Both the position numbers and the translations under genes were made by a program. A DNA stretch of 11,682 nt from an uncultured Porphyromonadaceae bacterium (GTDB lineage Bacteria > Bacteroidota > Bacteroidia > Bacteroidales > Muribaculaceae), in assembly GCA_900555165.1 (NCBI GenBank), contig USKE01000035.1, positions 1-11,682 on the forward strand, written 5' to 3'. A model generated the notes under the pieces. It had not been told where the DNA came from and did not search any database. It saw nothing but the letters and a program-made list of their open reading frames with translations. Shown here piece after piece: positions 1 to 6,240 of the stretch (position 1 is its first letter; each line of letters starts with the position of its first letter).

Positions 1-780
1 GAGTATTGGGCGAGGAAGAAGGGACAGGCTGCGCTGGATCAGAAAAACGCCGCCCTTGCCGCAGAGGGCAAGCCCACCAAGCCGACACGCTTTGAAACCG
101 ACAAGGAGAAGCTGCGCCAGATCATCCGAAAAACGCTGAACGAATCGTTCACCGTCGAGGATTTTACGCAAAAGCTCCTGCAATACGGCGTGACTGTCAA
201 GGAGAGCCGAGGACGGTTTTCCTATTTTACCCCTGACCGTACAAAGCCCATCACGGCGCGGAAGCTGGGCGACAGCTTTGACAAAGCCGCTGTGCTTGCC
301 GCTTTGGAGCAAAACGCCCTACGTTTTGAGCATACCCTCACTTCAAATGATGCTATTCCGCTTGACCGCACCCTATCTTCAAACGAGGGTGCTTCCGGCA
401 GGACTGCCCCGAAGCAGAGCGCACCGCAAGCCCCCTCCATTGGGCGCATGGTTGACCGTGAAGCAAAACGCGCCGAGGGCAAAGGCATCGGCTATGACCG
501 CTGGGCGTCAATGCACAACCTCAAGGCATGGTCGAAAACCTTTATGTACTTGCAGGAGCATGACCTTCTATCCCCGGATAAGCTGAGCGCCGCCGTGGAT
601 GCCGCCGGTGCACTCGCCTGCGGCGTACAAGCCGGGAATCGGCTCCCCCCCCGGGGTGCGGGCCCCCGCCAGTATGGCAACGGCACATCTGATTCTACGT
701 ACTATGTTCATATCCTGTGGCATTTTTCTGACAAATTACTGTATGGAACCGGAGGTGACGCGGGTGTCAGCCTCCGTTAA
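1..780 (+). pseudogene. Relaxase (mobilization nuclease) C-terminal fragment, broken at its 3' end
   Basis: The frame is open from the first base, so the gene begins outside the window; 259 residues are visible. Residues 1 to about 200 read like the region after the nuclease core of relaxases from Firmicutes mobilizable/conjugative elements (EYWARKKGQAALDQKN, VTVKESRGRFSYFTPDRTKP, EAKRAEGKGIGYDRW). Such relaxases nick at oriT and lead the strand in transfer; the His-rich catalytic motifs would lie upstream and are not seen. From about base 605 the protein stops resembling the family, where a helical 'AAxxxxEKR'-like stretch of roughly 100 residues would be expected. It becomes low-complexity (Pro/Gly/Arg) before a stop at 778-780. 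A C8 run followed by G4 lies at 645-656. Residues near 108-130 hold a small internal repeat (HTLTSNDA, RTLSSNEGA). The call of a broken relaxase is fairly secure from memory of the family. Whether the break is biological or an assembly join is not decidable here. Confidence 0.68.
750..776. repeat. Hairpin (10-bp stem with one bulge)
   Basis: CGGAGGTGAC at 750-759 pairs with GTCA (766-769) plus CCTCCG (771-776), leaving G770 as a bulge and a six-base loop. No T-run follows on either strand, so a simple intrinsic terminator is unlikely. It sits just after a 12-base segment (733-744) that recurs inside the loop of the large repeat at 8521-8633, so it could be part of a diverged copy. Confidence 0.45.
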
Positions 781-810
781 TATGTTGCAGACCCCGGTTT
801 TCACCTGTTA

Positions 811-885
811 TGTAGGGACATCGCTTTGCGATGTCTGACCGGTTCTCAGCGAAATAACCCAACATGCCAAAGGCATGTCCCTACA
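811..885. repeat. TGTAGGG-bounded compound inverted repeat (REP/MITE-like)
   Basis: An 11-bp outer inverted repeat, TGTAGGGACAT (811-821) and ATGTCCCTACA (875-885), encloses two hairpins. The left hairpin is GACATCGC-TTT-GCGATGTC (817-835). The right one, read on the other strand, is ACATGCC-TTT-GGCATGT (862-878). The two hairpins have the same layout but different stem bases that remain complementary, so structure rather than exact sequence is kept. The TGTAGGG edge is shared with the repeat at 8521-8633. About 26 bases of unpaired sequence separate the arms. Size and form resemble REP/BIME units or short non-autonomous elements, but no transposase is present to confirm mobility. Confidence 0.7.
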
Positions 886-919
886 ATTCGAGGAGTTTTG
901 CAACTCCCTCCTATTTAAC

Positions 920-958
920 CGCCAAAAGCAACCGGAACAGGCCCGGCTGCTTTTGGCG
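920..958. terminator. Strong hairpin, possible bidirectional terminator
   Basis: CGCCAAAAGCA (920-930) pairs perfectly with TGCTTTTGGCG (948-958), and an inner CCGG pair (932-935, 943-946) extends the stem after one mismatch. It lies 67 bases past the stop of the Spy-like gene on the minus strand and could end that transcript. The T-rich tail typical of an intrinsic terminator is missing on both strands, although the stem itself is T/A-rich. It is called a terminator mainly from position. A smaller hairpin, GGAGTT-TTGC-AACTCC, lies just before it at 892-907. Confidence 0.4.
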
Positions 959-1024
959 ATTCTTGAAGAAAAGTATTGTGTTTTATTATTTAATCTCGTG
1001 CGTGACAGCGCCCCGGGCAAGGCA

Positions 1025-1498
1025 TCACTTTGATTTTTTCGTGGAGCGCAGACGGTGATGCTGTTTCATCATGTCGCGTGCGAACTGCCGCTCTACGCCC
1101 TTGAGCCTGAAGAGCTGTTTTTTGGTCAGGATGGTCTTGAACTTCTCCATGTACTCTTTCTCGGTCTGGGCCGACTCCACGCGGGCATCGTAAAGGGCTT
1201 CGGCGCCCTTCTCGTATTCGGTGTCGGTGGCGTCGGGAGTGTCGGCTATACGGCGCTCCATGGTGCGGGCCTCGTCCTCGATCTTCATAGTCTTGTCTTC
1301 CATCTCCTCATAGAGCGGGAAGAACTTGTTCTGCTGCTCGCGCGAAAGATCCAGCTCCTTGACGAAATAGCTGCGCTTGTACTGGCGCATCTCGTTCATC
1401 CACTGGGCGCGCTCCGAGCCATACTTCTGCTGGGCCGACACCGCGGCGGGGAGAGCCGTGACCACGGTGAGTATCATGAAAAGTAAAATCCTGCGCAT
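1025..1498 (-). CDS. Periplasmic Spy/CpxP-like protein
   Basis: 157 residues with a clear signal peptide: a basic MRR start, a hydrophobic core to residue 17, and an AVSA|QQ cleavage site after residue 22. The mature part is highly charged and almost certainly all-helical. It carries two LTxxQ-like segments, LDLSREQQ and ILTKKQLFRL, which are the hallmark of the Spy/CpxP group of periplasmic chaperone-like proteins. The second half is rich in Glu, Lys and Arg and ends in a basic RSTKKSK tail. It is the last gene of a minus-strand set after an ECF sigma factor and a small membrane protein, a gene order I know from Bacteroidales. Only 35 bases separate it from the upstream gene, so cotranscription is likely. 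The periplasmic location is firm; the chaperone or envelope-stress role is inferred from the family and context. Confidence 0.75.
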   Translation of the reverse strand: MRRILLFMILTVVTALPAAVSAQQKYGSERAQWMNEMRQYKRSYFVKELDLSREQQNKFFPLYEEMEDKTMKIEDEARTMERRIADTPDATDTEYEKGAEALYDARVESAQTEKEYMEKFKTILTKKQLFRLKGVERQFARDMMKQHHRLRSTKKSK

Positions 1499-1533
1499 TT
1501 CAGTCTATACAATGAATTCGTGCATCGGTTTGT

Positions 1534-1962
1534 TCACTCGGCCGGCATAAGGGAGTCTATTTCTGAGAAATCGGCTACATCAAGCGAGTCGTCATAGATC
1601 TCGTCATAGATGTCGCGGGCCGAGATGTCATCGTTTATATATTCGTAGATGAAATTGTCGTCGCTCAGGGCGTCGCTCAGGGCGCGGTTGTTGTCGATCG
1701 AGAGGTCGACACCTGCGGGCGACATTATGGTGAACATCTTGAGCATACACCAGATGCCGGCAAACATGGCCGCCATGTAGACGTATGGCCTGATCGTCCC
1801 CCACAGCGACTTGCGCGGCGCCCGACGGCGGGGCTGCTCGGCCTCGGGGTTGACGGGGAGCGATTCGGCCATCTTCGAGACGAACTGCTCGAAGAAACCG
1901 TCAGGCACCGTCATGCCGTCGTTGCGGCCGATGCGGGCGAGTATGTCTTGATTGTCTTTCAT
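1534..1962 (-). CDS. Small single-pass membrane protein, putative sigma-factor partner
   Basis: I chose the start at 1962, giving 142 residues and the N-terminus MKDNQDILARIGRND. An upstream in-frame ATG at 2073 would add 37 Lys/Arg-rich residues unlike the rest of the protein. The N-terminal, presumably cytoplasmic, part holds the motif VPDGFFEQFVSKM (residues 19-31), similar to the 'VPxGYFExF' segment of short proteins encoded next to ECF sigma factors in Bacteroidota. A single membrane span lies at about 58-80, after an Arg-rich stretch (45-51). The C-terminal 60 residues are strongly acidic, with repeated D/E-I/L-Y patterns (YEYINDD, DIYDEIYDD). The order N-in, one span, acidic tail out would suit an anti-sigma or sensor role, but no anti-sigma (ZAS) zinc motif and no FecR domain are visible. 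Function is therefore inferred only from position between the sigma factor and the Spy-like gene. Confidence 0.65.
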   Translation of the reverse strand: MKDNQDILARIGRNDGMTVPDGFFEQFVSKMAESLPVNPEAEQPRRRAPRKSLWGTIRPYVYMAAMFAGIWCMLKMFTIMSPAGVDLSIDNNRALSDALSDDNFIYEYINDDISARDIYDEIYDDSLDVADFSEIDSLMPAE

Positions 1963-1998
1963 CTCTGTGTTTTTGAAACATTGCAAGATTTTGACTCG

Positions 1999-2031
1999 CC
2001 GGAGGGGGCAAGGTTTAAACCGGACGGCAAG
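1999..2031. promoter_or_regulatory. Paired direct repeat with palindromic centre upstream of the small membrane protein
   Basis: On the plus strand, CCGG-AGGG-GGCAAG (1999-2012) is followed by CCGG-AC-GGCAAG (2020-2031), and a perfect GGTTTAAACC palindrome (2012-2021) lies between them. The two copies begin 21 bases apart, about two helical turns. The repeat sits in the 158-base gap after the sigma-factor stop and 37 bases before the chosen start of the next gene, where an operator or RNA structure could act. There is no direct evidence of binding. Confidence 0.3.
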
Positions 2032-2120
2032 TTTTTCCGACTTTTTCGCCATTTTTACCCACATTGAGCGCAATGGTCTTCATAACACTGTGCAGACCAG
2101 CGGATTGATGAGCGCGCCGG

Positions 2121-2681
2121 TCAGTCGTTGTTTTCAAAATATTGTTCGATTTTCTTTACCGCCAGGTGGTATGAGGCTTTCAGCGCGCCCACCGAGGTGC
2201 CGAGTATCTCCGACATCTGCTCGTATTTCATCTCGTCATAGTATTTCATATTGAATACCATGCGTTGTTTTTCGGGAAGGGTGGCCACGGCCTTGCGCAG
2301 TTTCAGCGCCAGTGCGTCGCCGTCGGTCCACTCGTCGCTCTCGATAAGGTTGACGAGATGCGATTCTTCATCATCGAGACTGAGGCTCAGGCGCTTGCGT
2401 TCGCGCGAGAGATGCGTGATGCTCTCGTTCAGGGCAATCTTGTATAGCCAGGTCGACAGTTTGGCCTCGCCGCGGAAATTCTCGATCGACTGCCACGCCT
2501 TCAGAAATGTGTTCTGGAGTATGTCAGATGCGTCATCGTGAGACTCCACCATGCGGCGTATCTGCCAGTATAGCGGCTCAGAGTAGAGCCGCATCACATC
2601 GTTGAACGCCGCGCGGCAACTCTCGGGCTGTCGCAGACGCTCCACCAGTTCCTTTGATTCCTTGGGTATCTCGCGTGACAT
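2121..2681 (-). CDS. RNA polymerase ECF sigma factor (sigma-70 family)
   Basis: 186 residues, the usual ECF size. Region 2 spans about 25-95 and contains the core-binding and -10-reading helices (LYWQIRRMV, DASDILQNTFLKAWQSIENFRGEAKLSTWLYKIALN). Region 4 spans about 128-182 (LPEKQRMVFNMKYYDEMKYEQMSEILGTSVGALKASYHLAVKKIEQYF), a helix-turn-helix. There is no extra C-terminal domain. The linker (98-125) is acidic. It heads a minus-strand set with a single-span protein and a Spy-like protein, which suggests control of an envelope response. A divergent TonB-dependent receptor starts 177 bases away, but that receptor lacks the N-terminal signalling domain used in FecI/FecR systems, so a Fec-type link is unlikely. 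A TAAATTTG element lies 16 bases upstream of the start. Confidence 0.9.
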   Translation of the reverse strand: MSREIPKESKELVERLRQPESCRAAFNDVMRLYSEPLYWQIRRMVESHDDASDILQNTFLKAWQSIENFRGEAKLSTWLYKIALNESITHLSRERKRLSLSLDDEESHLVNLIESDEWTDGDALALKLRKAVATLPEKQRMVFNMKYYDEMKYEQMSEILGTSVGALKASYHLAVKKIEQYFENND

Positions 2682-2697
2682 AAATCTGTTCGGGGGT

Positions 2698-2705
2698 CAA
2701 ATTTA
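2698..2705 (-). promoter_or_regulatory. Bacteroidota -7 promoter element (TAAATTTG) for the sigma-factor gene
   Basis: Read on the minus strand, TAAATTTG fits the TAnnTTTG consensus and lies 16 bases before the ATG. The upstream -33 position is only T-rich (TTTT at about 2720-2723) without a good TTTG. The implied leader is very short. Confidence 0.5.
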
Positions 2706-2833
2706 ACAATTTTCCGGCGAAAATCGGGTCTTCCACCACACCTTTTTAATATTTATCACTTATTTTAACCACCCCGAGCACTCTCTGACAGGCGCGGAGC
2801 CGTATATGCAATATTTATTTAACAAATTTGTCG

Positions 2834-2841
2834 TAACTTTG
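2834..2841 (+). promoter_or_regulatory. Bacteroidota -7 promoter element (TAACTTTG) for the TonB receptor gene
   Basis: TAACTTTG matches TAnnTTTG exactly and ends 17 bases before the receptor ATG, preceded by an AT-rich stretch (2808-2830). No clear -33 TTTG is seen at the normal spacing. The rest of the divergent gap (2706-2833) holds no gene or recognisable riboswitch. Confidence 0.6.
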
Positions 2842-2858
2842 CCGTCTCAAAACCGATT

Positions 2859-5090
2859 ATGTCACTGAGACACGCATTTCTTGCCACAGCACTCGCAGTA
2901 GCCGCCACAGTCATGGCCGCAGAGACCGAGCAGGCCGACACCCTGATGTCGCTGCGCGAGGTCACCGTCACGGCCATAAAGGGGGGTACAATGGCCAACG
3001 CCGACCAGGCCGTGACCGACATAGGGCGCCGCGCCATAGAGAGGCTGGGCATCGTCAACCTAAAGCAGACGGCGCTGATAGCCCCGAATTTCTACATCCC
3101 CGACTACGGTTCGCGCATGACCTCGACCATTTACGTGCGCGGTCTCGGGGCTCGCATCGACCAACCCGTGGTGGGGCTGAACGTCGACAACGTGCCCATC
3201 GTCAACAAAGACAATTTCGATTTCGACCTGGCCGACATAGACCGGGTGGAGATACTGCGCGGCCCGCAGAACATACTCTACGGGCGCAACACCATGGCCG
3301 GACTCATAAACATATACACCCTCTCGCCGCTGAGCTACGAGGGGGTGCGGCTGAGCGCCCGCTACGGCACGCACAACACCTTCAGCGCGTCGGCGGCACT
3401 GTACCGGCGCCTCGCCACGGGGCTGGGCATGTCGCTGTCGGCCCAGTGCTCGGGCACCGACGGCTATTACCGAAACGCTTACAACGACACCCCCGTGGGA
3501 CGACAGCGCGACTGGAACGTGCGCTGGAAAACCGCCTGGCGACCGGCTCCGAACGTCATCTTCGAGAATGCCGCCACCCTGAGCGGCACGCGCCAGAACG
3601 GATATGCCTACGCCCCGGCCGGCACAAAAGTCGTGAACTACAACGACACATGCTTTTACCGGCGCCTCAGTTTCACCGACGGCCTCACGGTAAAGCACTC
3701 GTTCGGCGGAATCGATTTCTCATCGATCATCTCCTTCCAGTACCTGAACGACAACATGACACTCGACCAGGATTTCCTTCCGGTCGATTACTTCACCCTC
3801 AGCCAGATGCGCCATGAATGGGCTCTGACGGCCGACTTCGTGGCCCGAGGGCACAGCGGCTCCTGGCACTGGCTGGCCGGGCTTTACGGCTACGGGCGCC
3901 GCGGCGAGATGAACGCCCCCGTATGTTTCGGCGACTACGGCATCAGTCAGCTCATCGAGCGCCACGCCAACACCATGGCCCAGGACTACCCCCTGCGGTG
4001 GGACGAGCGGTCACTGCTGCTCGGAAGCCGTTTCACCCTCCCCTCGGGGGGCGCATCGGCATACCACCAGAGCGAGTTCCGCCTCGGCGACTGGAGCCTC
4101 ACCGCCGGACTGCGGTTCGACTGGGAACATGTGGGAATCGACTACCACAGCCATGCCAACACATCTTACACCATATACCAGGGCGACCCCTCTCTGGGCA
4201 TCCCCTACCTGCAGGTGCCGCTGGTAATCGACGAGCGCGGAAAGCTGTCGCGCGACTTCTGCCAGCTCCTCCCCAAGGTCTCGGTGTCATACCGGCTGCC
4301 GGGCTCCACGGGCAACATCTTTATCTCGGCCACCCGCGGCTACAAGCCGGGGGGCTACAACACGCAGATGTTCTCAGACGTGCTTCAGCAGAAACTCATG
4401 GCACAGTTAGGGGTGAGCATGAAATATGACGTCGACGAAATCATATCATACGACCCCGAGAAAAACTGGAACTTCGAGGGCGGCGCGCACCTCTTCATGC
4501 TCGACAACCGTCTGCAGGCATCGGCCACGCTGTTCTGGATAGAATGCACCGACCAACAGATAACAATGTTCCCCGCCGGTTCCACCACCGGACGCATTAT
4601 GGCCAACGCCGGCAGGACACGCTCGCGCGGCGTGGAAATCTCGGCCGCATACGACAGCGGCAACGGCCTTACGCTGCGCGGGGCATACGGCCTGACCGAC
4701 GCACGTTTCCGCCGGTTCGACAACGGGCGCCAGGATTTCTCGGGCAACCGCGTGCCATACGCCCCGCAGAACACCATGTTCGCCGGTGCCGGCTGGAACC
4801 GCCCCGTCACAGGCGCCGGCCCCCTGCACGGATACGGCCTGGAACTCAACGCCCGCGGCGTGGGACGCATCTGGTGGGACGAGGCCAACACCGTGTCACA
4901 GCCGTTCTATATCACCCTCTCGGCTCGTGCCCGAGCGCTCATAGACCGTTTCACCGTGGAATTGTGGGCCGACAATATCACCGGCACGCAATATGACACA
5001 TTCTATTTCGTTTCTATAGGGAACCCGTTCCTGCAGCGCGGCCCGAAATTCACCATCGGCGCCACACTAAAATGGGACTTCGGGTTCTGA
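2859..5090 (+). CDS. TonB-dependent outer-membrane receptor
   Basis: 743 residues. A signal peptide ends near residue 20-21 (ATVMAA|ET). It is followed almost at once by a TonB-box-like segment, LREVTVTA (32-39), then the plug domain, whose signature DRVEILRGPQNILYGRNTMAGLINIYT lies near residues 127-153. The remainder is a 22-strand type beta-barrel with alternating aromatic strands, ending in LKWDFGF with the terminal Phe typical of outer-membrane proteins. It lacks the N-terminal carboxypeptidase-regulatory-like domain of SusC proteins, has no SusD partner and has no STN signalling domain. It therefore belongs with the siderophore/vitamin/metal receptor type rather than the glycan type. 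The substrate is not readable from the sequence. A lipoprotein gene follows after 56 bases with no terminator between, so the two are probably one operon. The start is supported by the -7 element 17 bases upstream. Confidence 0.93.
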   Translation: MSLRHAFLATALAVAATVMAAETEQADTLMSLREVTVTAIKGGTMANADQAVTDIGRRAIERLGIVNLKQTALIAPNFYIPDYGSRMTSTIYVRGLGARIDQPVVGLNVDNVPIVNKDNFDFDLADIDRVEILRGPQNILYGRNTMAGLINIYTLSPLSYEGVRLSARYGTHNTFSASAALYRRLATGLGMSLSAQCSGTDGYYRNAYNDTPVGRQRDWNVRWKTAWRPAPNVIFENAATLSGTRQNGYAYAPAGTKVVNYNDTCFYRRLSFTDGLTVKHSFGGIDFSSIISFQYLNDNMTLDQDFLPVDYFTLSQMRHEWALTADFVARGHSGSWHWLAGLYGYGRRGEMNAPVCFGDYGISQLIERHANTMAQDYPLRWDERSLLLGSRFTLPSGGASAYHQSEFRLGDWSLTAGLRFDWEHVGIDYHSHANTSYTIYQGDPSLGIPYLQVPLVIDERGKLSRDFCQLLPKVSVSYRLPGSTGNIFISATRGYKPGGYNTQMFSDVLQQKLMAQLGVSMKYDVDEIISYDPEKNWNFEGGAHLFMLDNRLQASATLFWIECTDQQITMFPAGSTTGRIMANAGRTRSRGVEISAAYDSGNGLTLRGAYGLTDARFRRFDNGRQDFSGNRVPYAPQNTMFAGAGWNRPVTGAGPLHGYGLELNARGVGRIWWDEANTVSQPFYITLSARARALIDRFTVELWADNITGTQYDTFYFVSIGNPFLQRGPKFTIGATLKWDFGF

Positions 5091-5146
5091 CCCGCACCTA
5101 AACCACGCACACATAACTGTTTACAACATATTCCATAACTTAAGCA

Positions 5147-6067
5147 ATGAAAATTCTTAAAACACTGGCATCGGCCATGGCGGCAGCACTGATTCTGCTC
5201 ACCACCTCGTGCCTGGGCGACAACGAGGGGAAACAGCCCAACTCATGGACCGCCTCGCTCCGTCCCACCGACAATTTCACCGCCGTCAGAGACATGAAGA
5301 CCGGAAACTGGACCTCATACGCCGGCGCCTCAATCTCCATGGCCTACGACTTCGACCGCGTGGCCATGCAGCTCACCGTGGCAAACATGCAGGTAGCGTC
5401 AGACAAGATGCTGACCTTCTCGCTCCCCTTCATGACCTACAGCGTGCGCAACGACGGCACCCTGGTGCTTGACCAGACAGGCCCCTTCACCGTAACAGGC
5501 ACAAACGGCCTCACCTATCAGATTTCTGACGTCTATGTGTCGCTGCGCACACCGAGGAACGCCCCTGCCATCGTCGACATCAATTTCAACATCGGCTCGG
5601 ACTATAAAGTGCAGGTGATGCCCGTATACAACTACTTCGGCGGCGTGACCGAGATCACCTACCCCGACGAAGGCGATGTGTCGACCGTCGGCAAAGGCCA
5701 TTTCTCGACACAGCAGACCTACTATAACGCGGCACTCGACTACAAGTCGCGGACGGCAAGCCTCTACATGTTCCAGCCCAAGTTCGCCGACAACATGCCG
5801 CAGATGCTCGGTTTCATTTTCAAGGACGTGCCCTTCACCCTTTCAGACGAAGGTCTGAAATTCAAGTCTGATGCCCTCACCCCCCACAAAATCACAAGTT
5901 TCGGCGCCGACGGCAGCGTGAACAGCCAGCCCGAGCCCAACTTCAACGTCACCGACCTCGAAGGCACCATGAGAGTCGCCAAGACCCTCTCGTTCCAGTT
6001 CGACTGCAAGATGGGCGAGGCCAGATTCTCGGGCACTCCCCTCACCGAGCAGCCCTCGGCCAACTGA
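5147..6067 (+). CDS. Lipoprotein with a duplicated beta-rich unit, partner of the TonB receptor
   Basis: 306 residues. The lipoprotein signal is MKILKTLASAMAAALILLTTSC with Cys22 as the lipidated residue, followed by LGDNEG. The mature protein is beta-rich and soluble-looking, with no membrane span. Two stretches seem related. Residues about 66-160 (YDFDRVAMQL, MLTFSLPF, ISDVYVSL, VDINFNIG) and about 197-298 (LDYKSRTASLYM, MLGFIFKDVPF, VTDLEGTM, LSFQFDCKMG) share the same order of strand patterns, suggesting an internal duplication. I do not recognise a named family; a calycin/HmuY-like ligand-binding fold is possible but unproved. Position directly after the receptor and before a strong terminator suggests a surface or periplasmic-side accessory for ligand capture. 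No clear surface-export signal (Lys/Gln plus two acidic residues) follows the Cys. Confidence 0.7.
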   Translation: MKILKTLASAMAAALILLTTSCLGDNEGKQPNSWTASLRPTDNFTAVRDMKTGNWTSYAGASISMAYDFDRVAMQLTVANMQVASDKMLTFSLPFMTYSVRNDGTLVLDQTGPFTVTGTNGLTYQISDVYVSLRTPRNAPAIVDINFNIGSDYKVQVMPVYNYFGGVTEITYPDEGDVSTVGKGHFSTQQTYYNAALDYKSRTASLYMFQPKFADNMPQMLGFIFKDVPFTLSDEGLKFKSDALTPHKITSFGADGSVNSQPEPNFNVTDLEGTMRVAKTLSFQFDCKMGEARFSGTPLTEQPSAN

Positions 6068-6089
6068 CACCCGCGTAAACCGCACGCAT

Positions 6090-6132
6090 AAAGCGATGTG
6101 CCGTAAAAAATTTCGGCACATCGCTTTGTTTA
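6090..6132 (+). terminator. Intrinsic terminator after the receptor-lipoprotein operon
   Basis: A perfect 14-bp stem, AAAGCGATGTGCCG (6090-6103) with CGGCACATCGCTTT (6114-6127), encloses a 10-base A-rich loop and runs into TTTGTTTATC. It begins 22 bases after the lipoprotein stop. Confidence 0.85.
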
Positions 6133-6157
6133 TCATGGCTGTTTCGCTAAAATTTTG

Positions 6158-6165
6158 TAAATTTG
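6158..6165 (+). promoter_or_regulatory. Bacteroidota -7 promoter element (TAAATTTG) for the aldolase gene
   Basis: TAAATTTG fits TAnnTTTG and lies 75 bases before the aldolase ATG, giving a longer leader than the other genes here. It sits just past the terminator of the preceding operon, so the aldolase has its own promoter. A -33 TTTG at ideal spacing is not evident. Confidence 0.55.
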
Positions 6166-6240
6166 TTGCCGGAAACCAACAAAGCCCAAGCGGCCGCGTT
6201 GCCATAGTTGAAACTCAACATCAAACTACCTTATAACAAT

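Larger units (their letters stand above)
605..1024. other. Gene-free, hairpin-rich intergenic stretch
   Basis: Between the loss of relaxase similarity and the stop of the Spy-like gene I see no convincing gene; the short open frames here have no recognisable protein features. The stretch instead holds a series of inverted repeats at 750-776, 811-835, 862-878, 892-907 and 920-958, followed by an AT-rich segment at 970-995. The neighbouring genes converge on it (relaxase remnant on plus, Spy-like on minus), so it may serve as a transcription-end zone and as a landing place for small repeats. Confidence 0.6.

Noticed and set aside
750..958. An integron attC array or CRISPR array
   Set aside because: The hairpins differ in length and sequence, there is no integrase core-site pattern (no paired GTTRRRY boxes), and there are no regularly spaced identical repeats.
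1055..1486. A plus-strand open frame opposite the Spy-like gene
   Set aside because: Its Leu/Gly/His-rich product is the mirror of the Spy-like coding sequence. The minus-strand product has a clear signal peptide and family motifs.
1963..2073. Longer start at 2073 for the small membrane protein
   Set aside because: The extra 37 residues are basic and unlike the rest, and they cover the presumed regulatory gap. The conserved part begins at MKDNQDIL.
2682..2858. A riboswitch or Fec-type regulatory link between the sigma factor and the TonB receptor
   Set aside because: No known riboswitch core is visible in the 177-base gap. The receptor also lacks the N-terminal signalling domain needed for Fec-type control.
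3060..3698. Minus-strand open frame of over 200 codons inside the TonB receptor gene
   Set aside because: The plus-strand receptor is continuous and convincing across it. The antisense product is Val/Arg/Gly-rich and has no recognisable feature.
6208..6240. Upstream TTG start for the aldolase
   Set aside because: It adds 11 residues not found at the N-terminus of this enzyme family. ATG 6241 gives the standard MVNYKDLGLVNTREMF start.
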